NCBI RefSeq assembly: GCF_001649575.2
Contig: NC_051440.1
Coordinates: 24,333,638-24,397,637 of the forward strand
Length of the DNA stretch: 64,000 bases
Source: Kryptolebias marmoratus
Taxonomy: Eukaryota; Chordata; Actinopteri; Cyprinodontiformes; Rivulidae
Reading direction: 5' to 3'
Numbering within the stretch: position 1 is the first letter of the stretch; each line of letters starts with the position of its first letter. The notes beneath the pieces were generated by a model. The model worked only from the letters and a program-made list of their open reading frames with translations. It made no database searches and had not been told where the DNA came from. The position numbers were made by a program, and so were the translations under genes. Shown in pieces: positions 26,195 through 38,141 of this stretch.

Positions 26195-26300
26195 CCTTTC
26201 CAGGTCGCAGGGAGCTGGTGTCTGTCTCCAGGAGTCACTGTGCCAGAGGCGGGGGACACCCTGGACAGGTCACAAGTCCCTCCTGTAACTAATTACGGTC
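26195..26300 (+). repeat. fragment of the same repeat family as 40.1 kb
   Basis: CCAGGTCGCAGGGAGCTGGT plus GTCTGTCTCCAGGAGTCACT and GGGGGACACCCTGGACAGGT continue the sequence that starts at 40.15 kb. A further downstream piece of the same family is at about 33450-33560. Confidence 0.55.
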
Positions 26301-26451
26301 AAACAATTAATTTTAAACATGAATATGATGCAAAATTAAGTCTCTTTAAGGGTACCAACACACCTGCCCAAATTATTTTACCATATCTTCAGGAAACAAA
26401 TCTGAAAAAATAGAAATTGCAAATATTAGAGGTGATCCTGTTATACAGATG

Positions 26452-26690
<239 letters not shown>

Positions 26691-26699
26691 AGAGTTCAC

Positions 26700-29600
26700 T
26701 AAAAAGATAATAAAACTCACACATATCTTAATACTTTCCAATAACTATTTTAACTAGTAAACATCCATTCATTATCAAGGTTCAGTTAAGGAATTAATTA
26801 CTGTTAACAATGCTGCAGTTATTTCCATCCCTCACTGAGGTAAACAACCTTCAGAAACAGCAGAAAAAGACTGAACGGTTACTACATTTCTTAAAGAAAT
26901 ATAATAATTAATTTCATTTTAAGAAATTAAAACGTGACAACCCAGAACCACGAAGGGCTCGAAGCAACAAACAGATTAAATGAATGATTATTTTAATATT
27001 TCTAATATAAAACTGATTAAAAGTTAAGGTGGATAATCTAATTTATCATGAACTTTAATCAACTGTAGATTAAACTGTTGGATAAAAAGTAATAAAAGAA
27101 TTTCAAGACTCAGAGATGTCACTGACATCAATCTTGTTTGACTACACACGTTTGAGCCACCAAGATGTTTAATTGTTTATTCTTTTTATTTATTTATTGT
27201 CCTGTTATGGCATTTCAGGCATACCATGTAAAGAAGATGGTCTGCCTACGTGTGTCAGAACAGATTTGCTCTACAAAAAGGATATCTCAAGATGAAATCC
27301 TATTTGCATGATTTACTTTATTGAATCAAGACTGAATCTAGTGTCAGAGTAGGCAGGACACGTTATTGTAATAGTAACCTGTTTGTACGACCTTCTACTA
27401 TCAGGACTGTTTGTGAATCAGTGTGTGAAGGTGTGTGTGTGGGTGGGGAGGGGGGGTAAGCATATGTGTAACAGAAAGACAGAGGGCCATAGCAGCCCCA
27501 GGCACCACCAACCAAGGCAGCTGTGCGTCCGTACAGAGGTAGGCCAAGCACGAGACCCGACCCCCCAACGGCCTGGCGCCTGCACCTTCCCCGGCAGAGA
27601 AACCACCCAGCACCAAGCAGGAGAAGCCCCGCCCCCACAGGCAGGCACCTGTCCCCTCAGAAGGACCAAGGTGATCGGGCATATACCCATCCTCCTGAGA
27701 TGTTTAATCATTTAATTGATTAAAGAAGAAATATTACAGCTCAAACTGTTCTCAACCATTGGTAAAAACTGGGGAAAGTATTTAAATTATACATAATATA
27801 ATCTAAATTAATGTTAATAGATTAATCAGGTAAGTAAAGAAAAAAATGTTTTTATTTCCACACTGTTATTTTTTATTAGATTGGAAAACATTTCAGTTTG
27901 CTAAAACTGTTTGTGATTTTGAGCATAACTAAATATTCTTTAAAAAAAGTATTTGAAATGTAAGTTTTTAGATTTACTCCCATAATTAATCTTTTTACTG
28001 AAGACAAGCTGAGTCTGCCTGTTCTTCAACATTCCCATGATGCTTTTCTGCTCCCTGTCCAAAGATTGTTAAATTATAAATTCATTTTGATCCCATATGC
28101 TGACTTATCTGCCTCCGTTTCTCTGTTTGGTTTGAGACGACTCGGTCTAATCCTTGGTTCTGAGTGTGTTTGGCTGATTGTGTCTCCTCTCATACAGAAG
28201 TCTGGCCTCAGGCAGTTTCTTGATGCAACCCAATAAGGTAAGTTATGTTTCGGTACATACTGTCACACAGAAGGTGTTAATCTGTCCTCCTATAACGACA
28301 GAAGGTCTATAAATGGTCCTCTCTGTTGCTCAGCCATGTAATCAAACCATCGCCAAATCAAATAAACCAGACACAATCAGCTCGAGCGGATCGAAAATAA
28401 ATTTAGGAGCACTGGACGAAAAACATAAACGCAGCAGAACAAGAGGACAGCGTTGAAATGCAGAGAATCTCTTTTTAGAGTCTGATAGGAATCAGTTATA
28501 GGTGTGATGGCTGAAACTCCACAGAAGCAGCCTTAACAGTTGATAAATGATAAAGAAAAAGGCAATAATAAAAAAACCTAAAAGGCTTTCTTACACACTC
28601 ATTATGAGCTGAGTATAGGAATAATAAAAAAATTTGAAATATAAGAAAAGTTAATGAAAAATCTTTTTCCTCCATCCTTTTTAAACAATTTGTTTTATAT
28701 TTTGGGGTTAACAGAAAATTTACAGACTCTTTAAAGAGCAGTTAAAAACAATAATAAAGAAATGTTAAAGTTAACTGTGGAGAATTTGAAATAAAGGCAT
28801 CATATACAAGTCAGATATATTATTAATTTCATTAGATAAAACTACGCAGCTTCTCCCCGATCCAAACACTTTGATTTATAAAACATGAAAAAAATAATTC
28901 ACTAACTTTATTACATCCACATTTAACAGGCTCTAAATATGACTTTAAATTTTCATAAAAATTATGACAGGTCTCTGAGTATTTAGGAGGATTTTAATGA
29001 CTTTGTGTGATTTTTAAAAACCACAATATGCCCATTTTAACTAGAGTGTAAAGTCATTTTTGCCCCATCAGACAATTTAAGATTGTAAATAAAATTATCT
29101 CTGCCTTTAAAAGGACTCGTGTGTCTGTTTTACTGCAGACAAAATGAACAGAAAATGAGTTATTTTCTGTTCCTGTCTGACTGTATTCTTCACTCTGTGA
29201 TCTTTATGTGTGCATGCACTTTATCTGTGTTTTTGAAAGCTCCCAGAGTTGTTGTATCGGCCCATTAAGGGTAATTTTGTGTCACTATAAGGGAGCGGAT
29301 AGGCCTCTGGGGCCTCACCAAGATAATTCACTCAGTGATCTGTGTCTGTATGCATAGGCACTGGAAGCTTTCACAAATCAATAATAATAAAAATAAACCG
29401 ACTATAAACTGAGATACAAGTCCAATATTACGTAGAGTTTTTTCATTGTAGCGCCGAAGCTCCGTGAGTGTTTCAGGACCGTTATCTCTCTCCTAATGTT
29501 CAGTTTACAGCTGTGAACCGGAACAACACTGGTAACAAACCACTGAGGCAGAAATAAACATTTTTATTTTATCCATTTCTAATGAGATTCACATGAAATC

Positions 29601-30125
29601 TGTCAGACTGAGACTCACTGCTGACACCGTGTGGTGGAGCAAAGTATTGCACTGTCAGATCCTAATCAGGATCAAAGATGGATCCCAAATCAGCAAAATC
29701 TCCTTCCTGTCCAGTCTAAACCACTTTAATGGGATTTTAACTCAGTAGTTTCAAAAGATTTTGCTTTTAAGGCCAAAAACCTTGAGTGCAGAATAAATAT
29801 TTATTTAGTTTTGTAAAAATCTGACACCAGATGATTTAACTTTAGTCATATTATCTCTGGAGCTACCTGGTGGGTGAACATCAGTGCGTTCAGCTAAAAC
29901 TATAAAACAAACTTCAAAAATACAGTTTTCATATTGAACATTTCTCCATAAACTTCAAATATATGATTTTAGAAGTTTGTTCTTAATTAAACATAGATCA
30001 ATTTAGGAATTTTTATCGTTTTGATTTGATTGTAATTCTGATCCACACGTGGGTTTTACTTTTTAAAAGGAAAAAATTCACTTTAATTCTTTTCTAGCTG
30101 AAATGCCTTCGAGTGAAAGTGCAGT
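26700..30125. other. gene-free spacer downstream of ldhd
   Basis: Apart from the G+C-rich repeat at 27.5-27.7 kb and the presumed 3'UTR of ldhd just below 30126, this is A+T-rich sequence without recognisable exons, RNA genes or complete mobile elements. It separates the 3' end of ldhd from the znrf1 promoter; both genes are read leftwards. Confidence 0.7.
27465..27695 (+). repeat. G+C-rich interspersed repeat fragment
   Basis: An isolated G+C-rich island of about 230 bases in A+T-rich surroundings, with CCCCAGGCACCACC, CAACGGCCTGGCGCCTGCAC and CCACAGGCAGGCACCTGTCC. I recognise the text as part of a dispersed teleost repeat, class unknown. The frames across it on both strands are compositional. 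Confidence 0.45.
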
Positions 30126-33100
30126 CTACAGCTCTCCCTGCAGCAGGATTTTCCCAGGATTCATCAGGTTCTTGGGGTCGAGGGAATCCTTGAGACCCTG
30201 CATGACCTGGATGGCCAGAGGTCCCACCTCTTCGCGCAGCAGAACTCTCTTTCCCAAGCCCACTCCGTGCTCCCCCGTGCACGTTCCGTCCATGGCAAGC
30301 GCTCGCCTACACAGGAACAAAATAACACTGCGTGTCAACGTCTATAAGAACAAAACATCAGCACAGAAACATAAAACGCCCAAAGTTTTCATGTCTCCAG
30401 AACGCTGAAGAACGTTGAGTCCTGCTGTCTTGAGTTTATAACGCTAACTTTGAATGGTAATTTCCATTTTAAAGACGTCAGTCATGTTACCGGGCCAGCC
30501 TCTCGGTGAACAGGTGGACTCTGTGCAGCTCATCCGGGTCACTGGGATCCACAACCATCAGGCAGTGGAAGTTACCGTCACCCACATGACCGGCGATGGG
30601 ACCTGAAACACAACACAAAGACTTTAATCACACCTGAGAAGCTGCGTCGGATTTTTATCTCTTCATTTTCTTTTGGTGCATTTGCTGTTTTTATTCAATT
30701 TTAACATATTCAGTCTACTGAGACACAATAAACAACACATGGTCCACTGAGGACAGGCGTCCATTCAGGACTTTTACATCGTTACATGGAGTTCTGTGAT
30801 TATGTGCAAAAAACCCCACTTCAAAGAATCTGAACTATCTTTTCAAGCATTTTTTTTTGTTTTATCAGATAAAAATTGAGGGAACAGTGAAGTAATTTTA
30901 AAGATAAATATAACTTTCTTCATACTGTATGTAGGTGTAGTGCTGGTTGTTGAGTAATAAAACTAAATCACACTGAAAGAAATCTGGTCACAAGCTCGTG
31001 GCACTGAAAACATGAAAACAAATATTTCACTCTGCCCTGAGCTCACCAGTCAGACGGTTCTCAATCAGGTCTTTCTTCGTCTCAACGATAATCTGAGGCA
31101 GTCGAGACAAAGGGACACACACATCTGTGGAGTACGCCTTCAGAAACACACACACACACACAGAGGGAAGATAAGGTCACAGTGTTGGAATGACATCAAG
31201 TTTTTGTCTCTTGCAATCCTTAAATTTGAAACCTTTAACAAAATGAGACAAAAAAGAGGCCCCATGTGGGCCATGTTGATGAAAAATAAATGTTTGTGTC
31301 ACACTGAGCGATCACCCACAGGCTCGTTGTTAAAAGCCGAACCTCCCAACATCTCTGTGACTCAAGTTTCCACACAGCAGCAGTTCATTAAGTCAAACTG
31401 TCAGCTTAATGGCGTTTGGTCCCCGCTGTGTTTTTAAAAACAATATTAGATGTGTTTGGATCCTAACATTAAATCTGCAACTGGTTACATTTTGGAGCCA
31501 ACCTGATTCAAAATGGCTTCAGCAGCTAATTGACCACAGCAAACACAAAGGTGGCGATGACTCAGCTGAGAGTCGTCTCTAACACACACTCTGAGCACTA
31601 ACAGATCTTTATTTAAACTCTGGTGATATGCATTCCTTCACGTAATGCTCCTTTCTTCTTCTTTTACCTGTATTTTAATTAAAGATTAATGCCAAGAGGA
31701 GGTAAAACACTAAAAAGAATAAATTAAACACACATTAATGTTGTTTTTTTCCCGCAGCTCGTTGAGAACATGGTTTTCTTTTCATTTGTTGTTGCAACAA
31801 ATGTCAGCAGCTGATGGGCTTTCCACGTCTGTGCACAAAACCTTTAAGCAAACGGAAGTTTTCAGATATATTTGAGTCATCTCTCCGGTGAAGCTTCTAT
31901 TCTCATATTTTCTTTTTCTGCTTTTTAACTTTCCGAGAACATTGATTCTATCTGCCAGCTCCTCTGTGTTTCGCTGCACGTTATGACACCTTGATTAGTT
32001 TACCTTGCAGCCCGGTCTGAGAGCCTGCGCAGCGTACCAGGCGTCATGGCGAGCTTTCCACAGACAGTTTCGTGTTTCTGTATCCCGAGCCCACTGGAAG
32101 TCTGAACCTTCGTTACTCTGAGTGATTTCCTCTGCAGAAACACACACACAGGTTTATAAATACCTCTGAGTTCAGTCATTTTAAATCTATGCAGACTAGT
32201 TAATGTTCTAATTTTACACAAGCATTAACAAAACTAAGTTCCCACCTGATCCCACACTCGCTTTAAGATAAATTTCCAGCTGTTGATGTTCGCAGACATT
32301 ACAGCAGGAAACTGATCTTGATGCCAAACAGGAGGAGTTAACTCCATCCCATAATCCCTCAAATAAAAACTCTGACTAAACATGCCTCAGATAAAATCCT
32401 AAATGTGTTGAAACCCCCTGCTATAATAACTTTAATGCCTCAGGTCTGCAAACATCCACATGCTGCATCAGTCTTTAAACAGCCGTCATTTTAAACAAGA
32501 GCTTTTTAAATAAGATTTTGAAAACGTTTGTGTTTGTGTCTAGTGCTTTTTCTAAAAGTGACAACAAATTTTTAATTTAAGATGAATCAAAACAGAAAAA
32601 CAGTCTACATTAGCCTCTTTTATTGCTCTTTCTACTCTGAAACAATCTAGTTAGAAACTTTTAAAATCTAAACATTTAGCTCAACCTTTTGCAGCAGCAA
32701 CGTGACACCAGGAGGGATAAGATGTTGGTCATTTGTCAGAGAAACTTGTCTTATCTGCAGACTCACACACCGGCTGTGGCGACTTGTTCTTCGAGGCTTC
32801 GTTCGGATCCGTGGAACTCCAGGAACAGAGTCGGGGTCACGGGGTAGGACAGGGAGCTGAACCTGTTACAGGCGTCTATCATCACATCATCCAGAAACTC
32901 TGGGTCAGAAACACAGAAAGGACAAACAAAATGGGGATGCATATTCCAGTGACACACCTTTTAGTTTATTTTCATCCATCAAACCAGGATTCTATTACCT
33001 CCCACTGAAGAAGTCTGTTTTGTAAAACAGATCAATATAGTTTAATCTCGTCCTTGTTGGCCTGTTTTTTGTCTTATCTTTCACCAGGCCTTAAATTATC

Positions 33101-36100
33101 AGGTCTAATGTCATGTTGGGAGAAGAAAGGACGAGACAGATTTGACCTCACAGCAGCTCGTAATCAAAATACATTCATTCAAACTGTTAAACTGTTGTGG
33201 TTATCTGCTTTAAGGTGTTACCAACGGCAGATTTTAGTAGCTGAAAATTTCTTCTGTTATCTGGATGCTGATAGGAACTTTACAGTTTTCAGCCATGTTT
33301 AAAGCAACACTGGAATCGGAACATTTCTGGGCATAAAAAGGCGAACAAGAACAGGGTTACTGCAGTTAAATTTAAGACTTTTTAAGACCAGTATGATTCA
33401 AGTTTAAGATCTACACAAATTACAGAAATCAGCCAAACCGCAGAGAGCTGATGTCTACCTGTGGACAGGTCACCAGTCCATCAGAGAGACAAAAGAGGAG
33501 GACAACCACCCTCACTCACACCAATTTAAAGTTGCCGATTAACCTAACATGCATGTTTTGGTCTTTGGTTTTTGGTCAGATGAAAAGAATACAAGAATAT
33601 GAATAATGTATCGTTACCACAAGGTTTTCAAATGATCCTGCAACGTCTGCTTTATTAATGCTATAAACCATGTGAGGCCGGGTTTATCAGGGAGTCAGAT
33701 GAGAAACTGTACAGCCTTTAATGTGTTTCATGACTGATTATAACTTCAGCTATAAACTTTATCTCCTCTCAGAACAACAAACTGTTCAGTCTTGTGTGAA
33801 AGCAGGTTACTCAGTATCTTTGTATATAGAAATGTTTGTATGGAAAAGTAGTTTTTACATTCTGGAAATTACATTTTACTGTTATTATGTTCTTGTTTGA
33901 GTAGTTTCTTTTACATATGTAGAAACAAGAATGATTTCTACCAGAATCATTAAAATATTTCTCATTATTTCCCGTTTTCCTTGATCCTTCCTCACCGATG
34001 CGAGCGATGGGGACCCCAGCTTGGAGAATCTGCACGGTGCTGTCGACAGCAGCCTGGACGGAGGGGAAGGAGCAGACAGCCGACACCATGGCCTCCGGGA
34101 TGCCATACAGGCGTAACGTCGTTTTGGTGATGATCCCCAGGGTGCCCTCAGAACCTACGAACAGGTTCGTCAGGTTGTAGCCGGCTGACGTTTTTCTGAA
34201 GACAGAAAACAAAAATTAAGGCAATTAAGTCCAACAACCAACGATGAAACGTGCATCTATGACGTCGGAGCCACACCTGGGGCGTCGGCCCTTCCCAGCT
34301 GTGTGTATAACGATTCCATCGGACAAAACCACCTCTAGGTTCATAACGTTTTCCCTCATAGTCCCATAACGAACTGCATTAGTACCAGAGGCGCTGGTGG
34401 CAGCCATGCCACACAGAGAAGCATCAGCGCCGGGATCTGAGATCAACAAACAAACAAATCAATCAGATCATACAGAATAATAACTAATTATTGATGATAG
34501 TTTGCCAGTAAAAGTCTGCCATGCTCATCCTTTACTGTGCTGCTGGACTGACCCACAGGGAACCAGAGGCCGGTGTCACGCAGGTACGCATTGAGGGCTT
34601 TCCGAGTCACACCGGGCTCCACCGTCACATCAAAGTCCTCTGGGTGAAGGTCCAGGATCTGGTCCATGTTCCTTAAACTGAAGCACACACCACCCTGGGG
34701 ATGGACATGAACACATGTGGCATGAGTCTGATACATATTCCACTTTCTTTCTTAAACATAAAAACACATTTTAGAGTTAAAGTTGGAAGCACAACTTCTT
34801 CTTAAGAGGAACTGCTGATAATTCTCAGATAGAACCTGTTTCAGCACACGTTCTTTCACCTTCACAGCACCGACCCCTCCCTCCAAGCCGGTCCCCGTGC
34901 CAAACGGGATGATGGGAATGCTGTGGTCATGGCAGACCTTGGCCAGAGCGCTGACTTCCTCAACACAGCGAGGAAACACCACCACATCTGGGGGACGACA
35001 TCTGGACGGCAGCAGTACAAGATTCTCACCACTTTTTGTGTTTCTTTACATTTTTTTAAATCTGCGCCTGTGAAAACTGACGAGACTTACTTGTGAACAG
35101 ACTCATCTTTGCCGTGTTGTTCTCTGACGGCTTCACCCAACGAAACTCCGTCCTCACCACAGATGGACCTGAAGGCAGAGAGAACCTTGTCCACAGCAGC
35201 CTTCAACAAAAGCAACAAAATAAATAAATAAACAGGATACTGAGGCATCAGGAGGAGGAGGGAGGTTAAATCTGACACTGTAAACTAAAACTAAATGTAC
35301 TAAAAACAATAAGCAAATAAACATTTCTTTAGCAAATACTAATATCAGTTCACCTGTCTTGTTGTCATTTAGCCGTGCAAAGTTCTGACATGTTTTTTAT
35401 TAATAATAATTTAATCAGTCCACAATTCAATAAAACACAAGAAATTAATCAACTTTTGTATTTAAATTGCTATTATTTGTTTTCAAAAGTGACGCAAAAT
35501 GAGACAACAAGACAATAAAATATGTACAATCTAACAACAAAAAAAAGACAACCAAAAATGTTAAATAGGACAGATGTAGAGCAAGTTTGACAGCAAACTA
35601 TTCACAAGAGGTTTACATTAAAACAAATGATTTCAATTAAAAGAGCTTTAAAATAACTTTAAAATAATACTCTTTATGCATCTGCAGGAAAATCCAGGAT
35701 CAAAATGAAAAAAGTTCAAATACTTAAATAGGAAGCAAACAATAAGGGGATAAAAAGTTTTCTGGTTACTTTACCTAAAGATGATCAATGCAGATTGCTA
35801 TTATACCAACCCACTAACCAGGAAAAAATGATTTATTTATCTATTTAAAGAGATGGTTAGGGAAAAAAAAACAAAGTTGTAGCTGAGTCAGCACTTATAG
35901 TAAAAATAAAAATCTAATTTAGAGTCACAGTCAAAGTTAGAAACATCCTTTGTAAATTCTGAGGTTTGAACATGATTACCGTAATTATCATAAAAGTAAA
36001 TGACATGAATCAAAAACACCAGAGGTTTAGAAAAAAACTCGAGCTTAAGAAATAAAAAAGTAGTTTAATGATAGTAGCTTATAATGTAACATATTGCACG

Positions 36101-36388
36101 TTTGTTTGTTTCTTATCAACCTGTTCTTTAATACGTGATTTATGAGCTAACTGTTGATCAATTTCTCCTCAGTCTGCAGGAACAGAACCATCATAACCTT
36201 TGAGTTGTCTCCAGTCTGTACGCGACCTTCTCCCACATAACGCGTGAAACAAACAGCAGCTCAGATTTTACTTTAATTATTTTTAAATAACTCACCTTCG
36301 CGGTGTTTTCTGAACTAACGCTGCGACACTGAAGGAGACAACGCCGGAGAGACAGCAGCCTGAGACACGGACTCCGGCCGAGCAACAT
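30126..36388 (-). CDS. ldhd: ldhd, mitochondrial D-lactate dehydrogenase (complete, 11 coding exons, 495 aa)
   Basis: LDHD is a FAD-linked oxidase that oxidises D-lactate and related D-2-hydroxyacids to the 2-oxoacids in mitochondria. Coding exons (complement): 36296-36388, 35091-35200, 34860-35001, 34553-34694, 34277-34436, 33996-34195, 32771-32899, 32004-32131, 31047-31137, 30491-30602, 30126-30306. All introns are GT-AG and all phases join. Residues 1-31 are Arg/Leu/Ser-rich without acidic residues until near the end, which fits a mitochondrial targeting peptide. FAD-binding motifs are [12 protein letters not shown] (residues 99-110) and the [17 protein letters not shown] stretch (about 171-187). 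In the C-terminal FAD-oxidase domain the metal- and substrate-site motifs GHVGDGNFH (403-411) and GEHG (447-450) are intact. The length fits the human protein (about 500 aa). The short exon-5/6 junction corresponds to the shorter human isoform, without the extra insert. The stop is TAG at 30126-30128. Nothing looks broken. Confidence 0.97.
31141..31162 (+). repeat. (CA)n microsatellite in ldhd intron 8
   Basis: A short CA run ending in CAGAGG directly follows the acceptor side of ldhd exon 9. Other short CA runs occur at 8248-8268, 9659-9670 and 39733-39750. Confidence 0.75.
31470..31665 (-). repeat. interspersed family A, copy 8 (in ldhd intron 8)
   Basis: Minus-strand fragment with TTGGAGCCAACCTGATTCAA, AATGGCTTCAGCAGCTAATT, CAGCTGAGAGTCGTCTCTAA and the end ATATGCATTCCTTCACGTAA. 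Confidence 0.75.
33450..33560 (+). repeat. fragment of the same repeat family (ldhd intron 6)
   Basis: TGTGGACAGGTCACCAGTCC, CACTCACACCAATTTAAAGT and GATTAACCTAACATGCATGT are the usual downstream part of this teleost repeat, overlapping the 26.2-kb fragment at GGACAGGTCAC. Confidence 0.55.
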
Positions 36389-36560
36389 TGTATTTTACTG
36401 AGCCGAATGTCACCGTCACTTCCGGATTAGTCAAGTTCACTTCTGCAACTTCCGCTACACTGTTTTCAAAATAAAATATCAACTGGCGCTTCCACACGCC
36501 TGACCCCTGGGGCTTTGGGGCCTCTTTGGTTTCTCTACCGTAGCTCTTTGCGGCTTTGAC
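36389..36560 (-). promoter_or_regulatory. probable ldhd promoter
   Basis: Directly upstream of the ldhd ATG the minus strand carries an ETS-type core (CCGGAAGTGA) joined to a TGACGGTGACA stretch resembling a CRE half-site. A second GCGGAAGT core and an AGGTCAAAG nuclear-receptor-type half-site lie further up. Paired ETS cores are usual in promoters of nuclear genes for mitochondrial proteins. These are motif matches only; no start site is seen. Confidence 0.45.
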
Positions 36561-37600
36561 CTAAAATAACATGAAAATAAACATTTATATTTAAAACCAC
36601 TATAGGAAAAGCTAACTGTAGCACTTCTCTTGTCCAGGTTTCTGCAAAATGTGTGTATAAGGCTCAAACAATCAGTTTGTTCTGATAGTTTGTTATCCAG
36701 TTTACCACTTCAACGTTTAACTTACAGTGTGGGCTGTCTCTGAAACCCTCTAAAAATAAAACATTTTAACACTTTTACAGCAGGTTGCTGAGGGGAAAAC
36801 AATAACAACAACAACAACAACAACAATGCAGTTTTGCAAATATATTACTTCGATACAAACAATTGAAATCAAGTGATCTGCAAAAATATGGAAAGTCATT
36901 CTAAGAACTAGGAGAATTAAAGTAAAGGCTTCATAATAATAATAATAAAAGTTCAAGTAAATGAAGCTACTTGTCATTGTTGGAAAAATTCCCATTAGTC
37001 GCAATTAAATATCCAATTAACAGTCTAAATGTATATGCTCAATCTAAGAATTTTTCTGTGACACAGATATATTTATCAAAGTAGTGATTCACATAAGCCT
37101 CCATAATTCAAATGAATGTTTTTCACATTTTCATAAGAGCTTGGTCTTTTCTTTTGTCCTAAAATGTAAAACTACAGATAAAGGTAAACACTTTACAACC
37201 CCAATCCAAAAAATCTGTCGAAGTTACGTATCTCAAATGTAAAAACTTAAAAAAAAAAATGTACATTTTTAATTAAGGTTGTATTTTAGTTCTTTGATTT
37301 TATAATGCAATAAATGAGTTTTTATGTGTAGCATTTATATAAAACTTAATATTAAGTTGTATTATTAAAGTTTTTAAACTATATTTTTATGTTCAAGTAG
37401 ATTTTGAGTAGCTGGACAAATTTTTATTTAATGTAAGAAGAGACAAAATATGCTGATTTAATTGTAAAATTTGCTGACTTATAGTCAGTTACTCCAACAA
37501 ATCTTTATAGAACGATATAGAAAAAATAATTTAATTTGAAATAATTTGTTTTAAACAAAAATATTGTTTTTAGAATTATGTGCTTTTATGTTGAAGGTCA
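36560..37600. other. intergenic DNA between ldhd and the fam169-type gene
   Basis: A+T-rich spacer between two divergently oriented genes. It holds an (AAC)n run at about 36799-36828, a short (AAT)n run at about 36933-36948, and a possible degenerate Tc1-type terminal fragment around 37195-37285 that begins CAACCCCAAT and ends with an inverted AAGGTTGT. No coding exon is recognisable. Confidence 0.6.
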
Positions 37601-37734
37601 TTTGAAGTGCTTCCGGTTACTTCCTGTATGCGGACCAGTGGAAGAAAATGTTTCCGCCGGAAGATGGCGCTGCAGGCAAAAACCGAAGACAGAAAGGCGG
37701 TGTCAAAGTTTAATACAGGAACGAGACTTTAAAG
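37600..37734 (+). promoter_or_regulatory. promoter and probable non-coding first exon of the fam169-type gene
   Basis: Within about 60 bases there are three ETS-type cores (CTTCCGG, CTTCCTG, CCGGAAG). The last runs straight into AAGATGGCGCTG, close to the YY1 consensus AAGATGGCGGC, which in TATA-less promoters sits just downstream of the start site. A consensus-like donor AAAG|GTAGCT follows at 37735, so 5'UTR exon 1 probably ends at 37734 and splices to the exon holding the ATG at 38142. Two short upstream frames (ATG 37648 and ATG 37664) stop just before the donor. This is inference from motifs; cDNA is not available here. Confidence 0.55.
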
Positions 37735-38141
37735 GTAGCTCTAAAACCTTCTCCTTTCAGTACAGAGGAAGCTAAATGTTCAGTAATTCGTTCTTTTCTT
37801 CAGCTGTGAACATTTACAGTGACGTCCTGACGTGTTGTTTTTGTTGTCATTGCTGTTAAACAGCTGTTTCCTGCTCGGATCAGCTGTGTTTGATTAAAAA
37901 AAGGCTCAAAACATGTAGAAACCACGAACTAGCTGTGGTTCCTAAACTATTTTAAAAACAGTAACACTACGTTAATATTGGATTTTAAATGTAACCTGGT
38001 AAATTTGTGCTTAAAAACTGTTCGGAATCACGACGCAGGTGTTGTTTTGAAACAAGTGTAAATGTATCTGTTATAGAAGATCTCCTGCTCTTGTTGTTGT
38101 GTAACGACCTCCTAAAAGCTGCTGTTTCCCTCTGAAAAGCC

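Noticed and set aside
27238..27358. Possible small inverted-repeat element with TGCCTAC ends
   Set aside because: The inverted match is only about 8 perfect bases and no target duplication is visible.
27363..27723. Frames on both strands of 91-110 codons
   Set aside because: Produced by a G+C-rich interspersed repeat; no conserved protein.
37195..37285. Possible miniature Tc1-type element
   Set aside because: CAACCCCAAT and an inverted AAGGTTGT are suggestive, but the interior does not match the other copies well enough; noted only within the spacer entry.
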